This document shows, in pieces, positions 44,604 through 56,850 of a stretch of DNA of 64,000 nt. The translations under genes were made by a program, and so were the position numbers. The stretch covers positions 868,001 to 932,000 of the forward strand of contig OZ024851.1 of the NCBI GenBank assembly GCA_964017145.1. Reading direction: 5' to 3'. The stretch comes from Agrocybe praecox. Its lineage: Eukaryota > Basidiomycota > Agaricomycetes > Agaricales > Agrocybaceae. Numbering within the stretch: the first letter of the stretch is position 1; every line of letters begins with the position of its first letter. A model generated the notes under the pieces. The model was not told the DNA's origin. It saw only the letters and a list, made by a program, of their open reading frames with translations, and did not search any database.

Positions 44604-44889
44604 GCTTGATGGTGTGACACCTGAATATATCCAAACATGGTGGGTACCAGCGTCTGGTGGTCATCGTTTGTTATTCGGAAGGGCGTTGGCGACACAACTT
44701 GTCTCAACCCCTCACTGCAAGGTATGCGTTCAGCTCAATTGTCGAACGCCCGACTGAAGCCAGCTAATTTCTAGGAGAATACAGTTGTGAAAGACCATCA
44801 TATCTGAGAATACGATTTCCGATCGTAAAATTCCTCGGTATGCTTTCCCATAGCTACCAGAACTTTCGTGATGTAATTCATGATTCTAG

Positions 44890-47800
44890 ATGTCCACTGA
44901 TCCAACTCAAAACGTCGGAAACACGCTTACTGGGGGCATACAAGACATTTCAGCACTTCTACCTCTCCTCGGCACGGAACAATGCGAGGAGCACGTCGGA
45001 TCGGCTCTCGACGGCGGATATCTCTACGCTGCGGCTGCGCCTTTGTCGATCTTCGGGAGTCTTGGTATTGTCAAAGCCGGCATTTCCATCCTAATTTCCA
45101 GTATTTCCATCCCGACAATCTCCATTTCTTTACACCCGTTCACTGTGACCTTCTTTCAAGAACAATGGTTAGGCGCTAGAACCCTCAACAATGCCGGTTT
45201 CAAACCTGCGGGGACCGTCGCTCCTCTTATAGCGATGGATGGGAAACGCTATAAGGCGGAGACTCGACTCATGCAGATTCTTGATGAGAAGCACATCGAC
45301 AACCCGGAGAATCTCTCTATTGAATGGAAATCCCGAGATTGGAACGTCTCGCTTGTATTATTCACCATGGTTGCAGCTTTTATGAGTGGTACCCCTTACA
45401 TCGCTCTTCTTCTGCAGAAGTCCGAGCCCTCGTCGATGCATACGCCATGGATATTCCCCCTTCTTCGGACTGTCGGCAGTTGCCTCACGGCTGTTTGCGG
45501 TCAGCTCGTCATTCAATCCCGCGTCATTTCTCTCATGAAGAATCGCATCATCTTCATGGTCATGAATGGTGTCCTCATTGATGATCTATCGAAACACAAT
45601 AAAGTCGAGATAGACTCTTGGCTCAAACAATGTCTTCTATGGGATGTGGACCTTCCTGCTGAGCAATGTCTGCGGAATCTTAAACAGTTTCTCCCACAGT
45701 TCACTCAACCAATGGATGGTGCCGACGAACCGGAAATGGATAGTGCCGACGAACTGGAAGATCATACCTCTATCGCAATGCCGATACTTTCTTTTTCTAA
45801 TCCTCAACATATCAGCAGGCAATTACAGGAGCTCCACGACAAACACTTCGACCCTCCTGCTTTCGACCGTGCTTTCATGCTTATCTCATGGGTAATCCTT
45901 TGTCTTTCCCTTCCTGCTACGGTCGCTGGATATATCGGATGCTTCACGTTGGTTAGCAACAGTCAGGAGAATGGACCTTTGATTTGGCTGGGACTCGAAG
46001 CTGCGCTGTCTATCATTCGCATTCTGGTTTGGGCATCGAACCCAAGTTCAGACGAAGAAACGTACTTTGATGTGAACCTGAATCTGACCGAGGATCAACC
46101 ATTGGTCACTACAGAGAAAAATGACAAGCTTATCAAATGGACAGATACCCTTCCATTGGTTCCTGAACGTCGATTCCTCGAGTGGATTACTCCATATACT
46201 GGCCCACTGGAGCAATTTCAAAGTCCCGAAAATCTTGCCTTGTACTTCACACTCACAGCTACTGACGCTCAGCAGAAACACCTGTACATGACGGTCTTTG
46301 ACTTCAACAAGCGAATTGCAGTCACACTTCACAGAGAGAATGAGGGGTTCATGTATGTTGATGCTGATGTAACATGCAACCGCATCGCCAGTGAAATGGA
46401 GGCTTTTTTGCAGTCAGTGATTGGTGAGAAACATCCCTGGCCAACAAATGATGTCATCCTATTTGACAAGCTAGCAAAGTATTACGAGTCCATAATGCAT
46501 GCTCTCAATCGGTCTCATCTCCACTCTCCTATCCCAAGAGCAACCCTTCGATGGAAATGGAGCTTTCTTCCCAAACAGAATGAATCCAACATTCAAAGTC
46601 CTGATCAGGGCCTGGAGCCTCTATCTACAACTCAGCATGATCAGTTATATCTCGGTCGGGGATCTGAGCACCATCTCAAAACCAAGCTGATCAAAGATTG
46701 GACTGAATGGATTGTCGCAGATATGACAAATATAAGGTCAGACGCGCAGAATGACTGTCATCACGCTTTAGCAGATGCAGCTAGTGAAAAGGCAAAATGG
46801 GAGCTTACCGAGCTGGATTTCCAGTTGGCATGGGAGTGGGCAAGGCGCGAACTGTCCCTCATTTGGTCGTCAATAAAATTAGAGGGTATTCTCAAACGGC
46901 GAATGCATGAATGCATTGCTAAGGTCGCCAAGGAACAGGGGAATAGGCGGTTGAAGGAGTGGATGTCGTCTGAGTTTGTAATTGGACAACAGAACCGATT
47001 AGAGAAGGAAAGGGAGGAAACGAAGGAGAGGATGGAGAAGGAGATGAAGGTTGTGAATGAACGCGCTGAAAGAGAGGGACGGCCGTGGAGGGACCAGAAA
47101 TTGTTCTCTCCTCAGCGCCAATGGGAGGTTGGACTGTGGTTCGTTGACCAACAATGGTCAGCAGGTATCAAAGGCAGACTTTCAGTGGTAGAGAATGCGG
47201 TATCTGACCTTGACGAACTGGTCAAAGAGAAAGCACCACATGCATGGGAATATGATGACCTAGACAAGACCCGGCTTACTTTTGTGAAGCCGGTTAGGCA
47301 ACGATTCGAGCACTGGCATCCTCAACGCAAAAATGAACGGCTTGAGATGGATGCGACAATCGAACGCATTAGCAAGGCGGACGGTGAACATCTGGATGAT
47401 GCTTATCAATATCCATACCCAGGAGAAACAGCCATTTCTAGGTTTGTAACGCTCAAGTACTCGCTATTGAAAGGGAAGCTCTTCTCAGCAACTGTGTATG
47501 ACGCCGCGGATTGCAGCAAAAATATCATCTACAATGTCATCAGGAAGAGCACCACTCGCTCCGTAATAAACGTGGATCCAAATCTGGTTGATTTCATCCC
47601 CGAAAACGAACACCTTCTCTACGTCGGCTCTGACAGTAGAAAAGAACCTGCATTTGTTCAACGGAATCGGAAGCGATGGTGGGACCAACAAACGAGCAAT
47701 GCTTCAACATCTTATTTCTCTCCACAAGGAGTGTCCTCTTCTGGGCAATTCGTCGTCACCCGTCAATCAACAATTGCACACATATTCATATTCCTCAAAA

Positions 47801-48201
47801 CCCAATCCCGCCTCCAACTGAGCTTGCTGCACAAGCAATACGATGGTGTGTCTGTCTCTATTCAAGAGAACGGCAAGGAATGTCGCTGCATCTCCACTGA
47901 GGAAATTCCAGAACAACCCAGATGGCAGGGATTTGAGTTGGACCAGTTTGAGCCAGGGAGGCATGAGCTGGAATTGGTCGTGGGCGGTGATGGACTGTAT
48001 TATCTCAGGGACATTCTCATCGAGTTCTTCAACGATCTGTCCTCACATCCTTCTGTGGACAAAGATGGTGGCAATCTAGCAACTATGGTAGAGCATGCAG
48101 ATGCAGATCCGAGCGCAATACAAGATGCAGATGTGGAGGAAGACACCCGGAATATGAATGCTGTGTCCCCTGCCCTCGAAAATGATGTACGCTCTTCGTA
48201 G
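44890..48201 (+). CDS. Family-A large multi-pass membrane protein, copy 3, 1103 aa
   Basis: Intact 1103-codon ORF aligned end to end with copy 1. Five N-terminal membrane segments, a polar loop (DGADEPEMDSADELEDH), the soluble coiled-coil-like region and the beta-rich C-terminal domain are all present. It lacks ~11 residues of the copy-1 linker after HLHSP and the 13-residue duplication. The C-terminus runs 17 residues beyond the copy-1 EEDT end (RNMNAVSPALENDVRSS), because the TGA found in copy 1 is CCGGA here. The start ATG directly follows the leader intron acceptor, as in the other copies. Function is unknown. Confidence 0.85.
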   Translation: MSTDPTQNVGNTLTGGIQDISALLPLLGTEQCEEHVGSALDGGYLYAAAAPLSIFGSLGIVKAGISILISSISIPTISISLHPFTVTFFQEQWLGARTLNNAGFKPAGTVAPLIAMDGKRYKAETRLMQILDEKHIDNPENLSIEWKSRDWNVSLVLFTMVAAFMSGTPYIALLLQKSEPSSMHTPWIFPLLRTVGSCLTAVCGQLVIQSRVISLMKNRIIFMVMNGVLIDDLSKHNKVEIDSWLKQCLLWDVDLPAEQCLRNLKQFLPQFTQPMDGADEPEMDSADELEDHTSIAMPILSFSNPQHISRQLQELHDKHFDPPAFDRAFMLISWVILCLSLPATVAGYIGCFTLVSNSQENGPLIWLGLEAALSIIRILVWASNPSSDEETYFDVNLNLTEDQPLVTTEKNDKLIKWTDTLPLVPERRFLEWITPYTGPLEQFQSPENLALYFTLTATDAQQKHLYMTVFDFNKRIAVTLHRENEGFMYVDADVTCNRIASEMEAFLQSVIGEKHPWPTNDVILFDKLAKYYESIMHALNRSHLHSPIPRATLRWKWSFLPKQNESNIQSPDQGLEPLSTTQHDQLYLGRGSEHHLKTKLIKDWTEWIVADMTNIRSDAQNDCHHALADAASEKAKWELTELDFQLAWEWARRELSLIWSSIKLEGILKRRMHECIAKVAKEQGNRRLKEWMSSEFVIGQQNRLEKEREETKERMEKEMKVVNERAEREGRPWRDQKLFSPQRQWEVGLWFVDQQWSAGIKGRLSVVENAVSDLDELVKEKAPHAWEYDDLDKTRLTFVKPVRQRFEHWHPQRKNERLEMDATIERISKADGEHLDDAYQYPYPGETAISRFVTLKYSLLKGKLFSATVYDAADCSKNIIYNVIRKSTTRSVINVDPNLVDFIPENEHLLYVGSDSRKEPAFVQRNRKRWWDQQTSNASTSYFSPQGVSSSGQFVVTRQSTIAHIFIFLKTQSRLQLSLLHKQYDGVSVSIQENGKECRCISTEEIPEQPRWQGFELDQFEPGRHELELVVGGDGLYYLRDILIEFFNDLSSHPSVDKDGGNLATMVEHADADPSAIQDADVEEDTRNMNAVSPALENDVRSS

Positions 48202-48649
48202 CCTTCATCCGGAAACATGTATACTTTTCCGCATTTACTTCATTGTATGGCGCCTTCTTCCCTCTTCGTATTTAATAGCTTTGAATCATCGTAGACCTTT
48301 CTTCAACTGCATTGCTTGTACTCGAGGCTCTGTAGAATAAGTATTATAAATTAAGCTTGAAGGTATCTCAGCTGCGATGTAAGAGTCAGATTTCCGGCCA
48401 ATCACACCCTTAAACGACCAGATTGAGCGATGAACTAGAGTATACGGAACTGAGAGTATCGGAGGTAATAGTCGGAGTATTTTACCCCTTCTCTCCAGTT
48501 TTGCACCTGATTTTGTGGGCGATGTATTCATGTATTCGCTTATCGTACTCTATTTGTTCGCACAAAGAAACACAATAATGACTATAAATTATCAAAATTG
48601 TACTCGAAATACCATGATATTGCCGTACCACCGACAAAACACGGATCTA

Positions 48650-50024
48650 CAAGAGACCTAGGCGGGGAAGAGGAGGTAGCGCAGTGTATCAGTGTACACG
48701 TCCGAATTCAACGTGAATGTGATGTTGGAGACGGAGGTTCTAGAGTCAAATCTCGAAGAGGGATATGGGAGGTGGCGACGGCGACGGCGACACAGAAAAT
48801 GACGCGACTATCAAGTACAGGTGGTAACAACGAGCAAGAGAAGGGAGACACTTGGGAGGGTTGTATTATTACACGACTTGAGGGCCACGGTATCATTGAT
48901 ACTTTTGATTGGCCATGTTGGTAAACGTAGCGTTCGATTTAAATGTGCAAACCCAGATATCCAGCCTGGATGAATTGAAAGGTCAATTTGCAATACGCGA
49001 ACGTCCCAACTCCCATCCAACCATCACTACCTCCCTCCATCTAATCAATCTTCCTCCCCCTGAGCCTCCTACACACCCGCCTCCTCAAGCCTTCCTTTCC
49101 AACGTCACTAACCCACTTCAACTCATACCCCCAATCGTTGGCCCAGATCACCCTATAAACCGCCCTAAGCCAAAACACCGCCTATCTCCCCACCGCAATT
49201 GTCCAGTACGATGGCCTTTTATATAGTTCCCATCCCTCGGTGGGCCTCGACAGCGGGACGACGTCAACCATGAGCATTGTGTCAACATGAATAGCTCCGG
49301 ATGTACTTGCGCTTGTGGACTTGGAGGGCCTGAGACAGGTCGTTTGGACGTTGAGATTCGCGCATGTGAGGTCGGAGCGTTAAGACGAGTTGACCAGGAG
49401 AGGGAGGAGCGAAACACAGGTTGAAAGTAATTAAATGCATACTCTCTTCTTCTTTCGCGTGTGAATCGTTGACGTATGGAGACGTGGATGAAGCGGACGA
49501 CGGGAAACCCGGCCATTTGGGATACCAGGCGTCGCGTTTTGTGTTTGCTCTCATGGTAATAGCGATTTCGGCGAGAGGCAGCCGAGAGCAAGTGGCAGCT
49601 GCGAAGAGGAAGGTAGGGGTGTTATTCCAATTGACATACCGACATCGGCGTCGGCGTTCACACTCGATGTTTCGATATTCAAGGTGAGGGTGAAATCTTG
49701 AGCGCTGAATGCCGAGCAGTGAGGCAGTAAGGCATTGAGGAGCGCATGGAGAATAAGGGCGGGCCAGGGATGAGAGATAGTGACGAGGACAAAGGTGATG
49801 AATTATCGAGAGTATGTCGTGGATCCAGACGACGACAAGGAAGAACGCACGATTGTCAAGCGGAGTGAATAGATAATTTTGTGACATAACTTTTGCTGGG
49901 GAAGGGGAATAGCACTTCCTGACCTGATTCGCCCATGCAACCCCAGCCCGACCTCTGTCCATGCACAACCATCCACGCCAAATATTTGCGGAATCGCGCC
50001 TATACAAGTAAAATATGACTCCAA
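48650..50024 (-). pseudogene. Minus-strand decayed gene block, copy 3
   Basis: Counterpart of 19930-21397 and 34700-36147, starting right at the deletion junction. Readable pieces are HLEYRNIECERRRRCRY and QALQVHKRKYIRSYSC. Not recognised. Confidence 0.45.
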
Positions 50025-50899
50025 TTCAAGTTACGAATATGACAGAGGACGTACTGGCAACAGAAGCGAGGATCTCTGAGAGATACAACAGATTAACAGC
50101 CGTGCTTGTCTCGCAGACGGTGCGTTGGAACTTGGAAGTTCGTCACTTCGGAGAGCGTATAGTTGAAGTTCAAAAGGTCGATGTGAGTCCGAATGACCTG
50201 TGTACAAGAAGATTGTCGGCAATGTTCTTGTAAAAGTGAGAAAGATGCAAAGGAGATGAAGGGAAGAAACACCAACTTACATTAGTGTTTTCTGTCACTA
50301 ACTGCCCGGAGCATTTCAAAAGTATGGACAATCGACAGCGGGCATACTGAGATATATATATATATGCCTCGCGTGGGAAGACTAATAAAAGAGAAATGAG
50401 CGCGTAGAGGTGGAAAAAAGAAAGAGTCTTGAACGCGAGAGAAAGTGTTGTGGACAAAATATCGGCTGGACCTCTAATGACCAAACATTACAAATTGATG
50501 TCCATATTTGAGGAGAGCAAATGCAGGTTGAATGGGTATGCAGCTTGTGAGGGTAGTGTTGTGTGGAGAGGCATGACCGTAGAGGAAAGAAAGCAGAGTG
50601 ACGGTCTTGATTGTTTCCATATTTTCCAATGCCAGACGAAGCGGCACGGCGCCCCCGAGAATCCGATGGCGTCCCAAGAAAGCATGCGCACACACATGAA
50701 GCACAGCCACGTTCAAATTCAGAACTTGAGCGCTTCAGCTTAAACGATTAGGGCGCTTCGACTCTCGTGTGAGGTTCAAGGGGTCTCCAGGTATGACTCA
50801 TACATAAACTGGAAGCCCTGTACTTCAAGCTTTCAAGATCAAGGCGGGTCAGAGCTTTGTTTGAAAGTCAGCCGTCATTGAATAACAACATCTTTAGAA

Positions 50900-53359
50900 T
50901 CCGGTATGGCGCAGCTTCGTCTGACTTTTGCGCCAAAAATGTCAACCCGCTATAACCTATCGTGCTCAGCATGCTCTGCTCGCAGCCCGTCTTTCGTCAA
51001 ATTCTGCATCCCATCTCCTCACCAAATCACCCTCATCTCCTCACTCAATCACCTCTCAGATCTCAGCTGCCATCCCCTCCCGTCAATCCAACTCCACATT
51101 CAATCGCATTTTCCGAGCCTTAATCAACGTAGCTGACGAATAGCACGCCGTCGGATCTGATTCGCCGTCGGTATCCGTCGTTCTCCTTTGGTTCGCCTCA
51201 ATTCGTGAAGCTCGACGGTCAATACATCAAGTCGTCGTGGGACGTTTTCGAGAACCGAGTTGGTATATGCGAGGCATGCATTTCTTCAAGTGCAAAGTGT
51301 CTATGTTGGCCGAGGTAGCGAGTGCCAACATTTGTTCGTTCGAGTACAGCAAACGCGTGAAGGGCGAGCAAGCGACTGTAGTCGGGCTCGAGTCGAGGCA
51401 CTCTGGATGCAGATCGTAAGTGCCTTTCTTTTTGTGTGCATTTAATTCGACTCACCATTTCATTTCAAAGGTCTCGTTCAGTCCAACGTCGTCCTCGCGT
51501 TCGACTTTGATTCAATGATCCACATATTCGACGGGCGTGCACGGAGGATTCGTGTTTCGATAGCCGCACGGGATGGATGCGAGGGATATGTATTTGCGAC
51601 TGGGAAGAGTGCCTGTTGGCAGGGATTACGACTACATAGTACGATGCAGCGGTTCGGTGGTATGTCCGTTATTCTGTGTACGCATTCAATTCGTAACTCA
51701 CCCTCTCGTTTCAAAGTTCTCGTTTATTCCAACGTCGCGGTCCCCCTGTGTTCGGCCTTGATTCAATGGTCTCAACATCGAACTTTGCTCATGCTTATTT
51801 TCTGGGTATTCATGAACCACGGCGCAAGCACGCGCGTCCCCTGTCTCAAGGCGGCGACGATGGATTTCATTCTGTAGCCCAATCTTTGGCGTCCTTTATC
51901 GAGTTCCAGCCTCCTCTCACTTGTCATTCTTCCCGCACCGCTTCCCTTTCTCGTCGGGATCCGCAACCCACGCTCAAAATTTCGTTCATTTTCCCCCTTC
52001 TTCGTTGTCATCCTTATCTTCCTCCCGCGAACAACCCACTACGATTCTCTTTCTTCTCCCATCTGCCTCTCCATCAAACCCATCGTAAGCCATTAATGCC
52101 CCGGTCCCACAAGCTCAACCGCAAGTCTCAAAATCTCAACGTCAACGACAACTCGTCCCAGGCCCTCCAACTTCATCTCGGGGCTGCTCTTTTCAGTCGT
52201 CTGGACCCACGCCCCGCCCTCAATGATCTCATCACATCGCTATATCTCTTTTTCGTCCCTGTTCTCCCATCTGCACAGGCCTTGACGCTTACATGGAATA
52301 TTGAATGCGGACGCTGCCGTCGATACGTCAATTAGAATGATACCGCGACGTTCCTCTTTACGCCTCTCGCCAAAACTAACCGTCACCCGAAAGCGCGAGG
52401 ATTGGTATCACAAATGGCCGGGCCTTTCCTCGTCGTCATCTCCACCGTCCTGTTTCGCCTTTCCAGTTCCCTTTCGCCCATCTGCCATCTCCATTGATCA
52501 TATCGTGATGCTTCGCTCCCATGGGCTCCAGTCTCACTGTCAGCGTCAACGACGACCCGTCCCAGACCCTCCAAGGTCCCAAGAGCAAGTACCATACGCG
52601 GACCTATTCGCGTTAATACGATGCTCCTTGGCAGCTGGAGAGGGCGGGTTGAGGAGTTGAGTGAAAGGTCAACGTTAGAGGATTGTATCGACGATACAAC
52701 GAAATCACCCCCCAGCCTCCTCCTTCTCCACGATGACGCCGAGAAGCATATGCATACACTCCTCGTTTTGGAACCCTACAACCCTCAGTCGTCCTCGTTG
52801 GCATCCGTGACCGATTGATTGATCCACCACCTTCCTCTTCTTACCTGGCCTGGCCTTTTTATTTCAAAATTTATTTATTTACCTCTATCATCTTCAATCG
52901 GCGTCGCAAACAACACCACCGCTATCGCCATATATCAGTACCACCTCCACGAACACAAATATCACGAACGTTCGGCTATCCTTGTCTGGCTCCATACTCC
53001 AAGTATGGGCCATGGAGCCTTGTTTCCTGGTCTTCCTCACTAACTCTTGCACTCCTCCGCCTCTCCTCACATAATATACGTCCCTCTCTACGGACAGTAC
53101 CACGGGAATGTTCGCTTTGATGATTTGAAGAGAGAGGCGTGGATTAGGAAACAGCTTCGACGTCTCAACGAGGTTGTCATCGGTGAACGTTTGAACCCCA
53201 GCACCGAGTCTCGTCCCGACCGGCCGCATATAGGCATAGCGGGGCTCGATGCGATGGTCGACATTCTTCTCATCTCTCCCCATCGGCACCCCACCTCGAT
53301 CCTCCGCCCTATCAATACTGCCAGGGATACTGTCTCGTCATGGCGCCAGCAAGATGTCC
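50900..53359 (+). pseudogene. Plus-strand decayed multi-frame gene, truncated at the duplication edge
   Basis: Collinear with 37060-39555. Some parts are better preserved than in copy 2: SNVVLAFDFDSMIHIFDGRA is open here where copy 2 has a stop, and the GIAGLDAMVDILL segment is complete where copy 2 has lost it. The block NADAAVDTSIRMIPRRSS (52301) is a diverged relative of the minus-strand block. The gene is cut at 53359, so it cannot be functional as such. Confidence 0.5.
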
Positions 53360-53795
53360 TGACGAATTACGAAGTATGTGATTTTTTTAAATCCAAACGG
53401 TTTTGTCAGGGCATAAGGTGGTCTAGCTATTGGAATGCACATTCGCATCGCGTTGGAGGTTGAGACCTGAGGCCGAGGGTGTACGCCGAGGCCGGTGGTG
53501 GGTTTGGCACGGCAGGCGGGACGAGCTCAGTCACGTCGTATGCAGCGAGCATCTCGTGCGGGAACGCTGCAGTGGCAGGGTGGAGGATTTCCTACGTATT
53601 CAGTAATCTATGTTCGAAATCGTGGCTACGACGACGAATGTTGCCATGTGCGAGCGCCGCGAATATGTATAAATTTCAAGTTGGAATGCAAAACTATTTC
53701 AATCATGTATCTGTGTATATGCATTTGTATTCTCCTTCGTATGTATGACTTGCGAGGTCTTCGACAATCTCGAGTCGGAGAAGTTGATAAATGGC
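53360..53795. other. Unique junction region
   Basis: Short frames only; the likely terminator region of the minus-strand Crinkler-kinase gene lies at its right end. Confidence 0.35.
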
Positions 53796-55650
53796 TCATA
53801 GCGTGCCTATTTTACTGTAAAAAATAACGTCAATACCTCGACCTATGTGTAATAAATAAAGTTTCAACCTACATAACGAGTCAATCATGTACATGTCATG
53901 GATTTTGGCGATTAGCACTCCGCCTTCCACATCACTTGGTCGGAGAACGCTCTTAGTATTGACCCTCAGTGGATACCTCACCATACCAACTTGTCCCGCC
54001 CAGTCAAAATCAATGACGTGGATAGAGACACCTTCAGGTCTGCCTAACGTGTCTTCGTCGACGAAGGTGTTGACTGGACGAATGTCACCGTGAACAAGTT
54101 CCTGAGCGTGTAGCTTTACAATGACCTCTATGACCTTTCGCTTGATTGTTAGCTTTGCTTCTTCATCGAGTTTGTCTGTGAGGTCGTCGAGTCGGGTGTA
54201 TTGGGATTCCTCCATGACGATCATCTTCCACCTGCCCGGAAGGTTGGCGACAGCTCGAAGAGTCGGTGCATGTCCAAGGTCTGCGAGAAATCGGTGAACA
54301 GTTTCAGAGTACTGCCTCGTAAATTTGATGACTAGACGTTGTTTGGTTTCGGAAACCGCAGTAAAGACGAGTTTATCGCTAATGCGGCTTGTGTAGGTAA
54401 ACTTGGTCCGCAAGCCTTTCCCATCCTCGAAACTAGTCGGATATGGGTATTCACGCTGTATTTCACTTGGTTTCGATCCAATGTCTCGATAGTGCTGATC
54501 TATTCTAGCAACAGCCTTCTTGACAGCGTGGAGGGAGGCAGCAATTTGCGTTCGGGCTTCCTCATCCGTCCAGTGAGCCGTCAAATCATAGATGGGGGTC
54601 AAAGGCTCGACAAGAATCTCTTTTCCCGACCAGATACAGCCGTAAAGTCCAATCTGTGGTCCTAGTGAGTCTCTTAGCTGATGGAAACTCTAAGCTTGGC
54701 CCTTTTTACTTACCAATGTCGGTCATAAGAATGCTGGGAAATCGTGTGTACTTCTCGAAATTAAGTTGTTTCTCCAAAAATTTGACATAATATCCAATGG
54801 CCTCAAATAACGCACATCCTTCGTTGTTCTTGCATTCTCGGATAAGCGCTGGAATGATCACCGGCGCCGAATGTCCGTCTGTAATTCTCTGAGAGCCATC
54901 GATGAATTTGTTGATCGCGTCCCGACGACCGCTTTCGGTATCGTACCATGTACAGGCAGCAGCTGTGAGGTCCTCTAAAAGTTGGATTGCTGTCACAGAA
55001 GGTTCTTGAGCGCAATCATCCTTGAAATTTGCGAATTCCTCCTGAAGTAGAGCGATCGGAAGAGTGTCATACTCAAACGGACGATTGCACTTGACCAGGC
55101 GATCAGCTGCTGAGTGGAAATGCGTGGGTCTGGCGAGTGATGATGGCGTATGTTTGGCAAACGACTTGAGCAGTTTTCGTGCTACACTTTCTGCTTGTTC
55201 GTCAAGTTTCCGCTTGCTTCCACGAGAAGTATGAGTGCCACCCTCTACAAATCGAGGCGGCACTCGTGCGATGATATGCAGCTGCTTGGGTTTAGAGAGA
55301 TCGAACCCATAGGTTGATAAAGTCTCGGCGGCATCGAGAAGCCTAACATCGCCACTTTCTTCATACGCTTCGTCGTCGAAAACAGGATTGGGAAACCTGA
55401 TCTCTTTGACTTTGAATCCGGCTCTTGCAGTACTCATCTCTTTCATAACTTTCCAGAGCCTGAGTTGACTTTCTGAAAGGTAGTCGAGTGCGGGGCCCTG
55501 CTCGTCCTTAATAGCGCTCCGGAGCTCCTCGACTTCGGCAGTAGACAGGATGTGTACCGAAAAGACATCACAGATGAGGTTATTGTCGTCATCAACGACC
55601 AGGCAGCGAAGTTTTAGAAGCTGGCCGGTGTTGTTGTTGTTGTTGTCCAT
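53796..55650 (-). CDS. Crinkler-type (CRN) protein with C-terminal kinase-like domain, 2 exons, 600 aa
   Basis: Exon 1 is 55650-54714, the 52-nt intron is 54713-54662 (GTAAGT...CACTAG), and exon 2 is 54661-53796; the join is in frame. The N-terminus (~12-150) matches the Crinkler header: LRCLVVDDDNNLICDVFSVH, a LWKVMKEM strand, LLDAAETLSTYGF and QLHIIARVPP. A linker contains a basic patch, GSKRKLDEQ. The C-terminal half has kinase features: VIKF (putative ATP-binding Lys ~425), HGDIRPVN (catalytic Asp ~505) and IDFDWAG (metal-binding Asp ~530), ending with HDMYMID. This HGD/DFDWAG pattern is typical of basidiomycete Crinkler-linked and FunK1-like kinases. Crinklers are best known as oomycete effectors and occur, mostly with unknown roles, in fungi. 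There is no signal peptide. All key residues are present, so it may be active. Confidence 0.85.
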
Positions 55651-56156
55651 TAATTACTAGATGTGCGCAAAATATGTAAGAATAAGATAAGAAACACAAG
55701 AGTGTGGCGCCACTAGACAGACGTGCGGGTGAGGCGGCCAGTGCTGAAGCTTGAAGCGCTGACGCATGGTGAATACGAGACCTTAAAAAAAGTTCGGCAC
55801 CCTTGATCCGATAGAAAATAGTATAGCATCTTGTTATCTTATCTATAAATTACCCAAATATTAATCACGTCTGATTGGCGCCCAAACGTCAACTCATACA
55901 TTCCAACACTCATCTAATGGCCTTCTACGGCTCCTCAACCTCTTGTTCTTCCTTGGTATTAATGATAGCGTTCGATGTTACTGGTAGCGCTCGGCACCTA
56001 TCGACATTTTGTTCACACAAAATCATCGCCGCTTCTTTTCTGTTGAGGCCATTAGGTCGTTTTTATACATAATCCTACGGACAATCCTACAAAGTGTTCA
56101 TACATGGCCTTCGGTTTAAACCAGCTCAAATATAAACACCACTGCCATTGACTATT

Positions 56157-56240
56157 ACCTCGTATAGTGGTACTAATTATCAGTTGTTATCCATTCCTAC
56201 CTCGTATAGTAGTACTAATTATCCGTTATTATTCATTCGG
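56157..56240 (+). repeat. 42-bp tandem duplication
   Basis: ACCTCGTATAGTGGTACTAA at 56157 recurs at 56199 with few changes. Two units. Confidence 0.7.
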
Positions 56241-56389
56241 TACACCTGCGTATGTATCATGCGCACCCCACATAGACCTTTATATTATCCATCATTTTCC
56301 GTGCGCGTCATTTTCCGTCGTCATTCATGAATAATTGATTATCTATTATCAAGTTCCCCTGATTTTCCGTGAGCACCACTTTTGATCAT

Positions 56390-56850
56390 CATTCACCCAT
56401 CATTTTTTATTTTTCGTGGTTATCAGTCACCGTCGGTTCCAGACTTTTCACGGAATCAGTGTTTTTGATCATTTATCCATCCCAACCTTGCTACTCCTGC
56501 CGTTATACATCGACCACACTGTCTTTTTGATGTGTTTATCCATTCCCAACGTCGCCTACCGTTCTCCAGACGCCCATTATCCGTAACCGACGTTATCCAT
56601 CAACCACCCTCTTCCCTGCTCCAGGCGTTTATAATCCATAACCAACATTATCCATCATCGACGTCGGCTTTTATTGTGCTGCCCATAATCCGTAGCCTAC
56701 ATTATCCATCATATCATCCATAGCATTATCCATAGCGACATCGATATTCCCCGAAATCAACATTGTCTGTACCCGACATTATCCATCAATCACCCTCTTC
56801 CCTCGAGGCGCTCATAGCCCATAACCGACATTATCCACAAACATACAACT
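56390..56850 (+). repeat. Degenerate ATTATCCATC-rich satellite-like tract
   Basis: ATTATCCATC or a close variant appears roughly ten times. A longer unit (CGTTATCCATCAACCACCCT then CTTCCCTGCTCCAGGCG) at ~56592 has a partner at ~56779. Irregular spacing. Confidence 0.6.

Larger units (their letters stand above)
44604..53359 (+). repeat. Segmental duplication, copy 3
   Basis: Begins within the leader (GCTTGATGGTGTGACAC), so it lacks the far-upstream part and the stray 3' coding fragment present in copies 1 and 2. Downstream it lacks ~0.8 kb: the sequence jumps from ACAAAACACGGATCT to GAGACCTAGGCGG at ~48648, whereas copies 1 and 2 have the intervening stretch (19160-19950, 33915-34700). The right end is at 53359. 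Confidence 0.9.
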
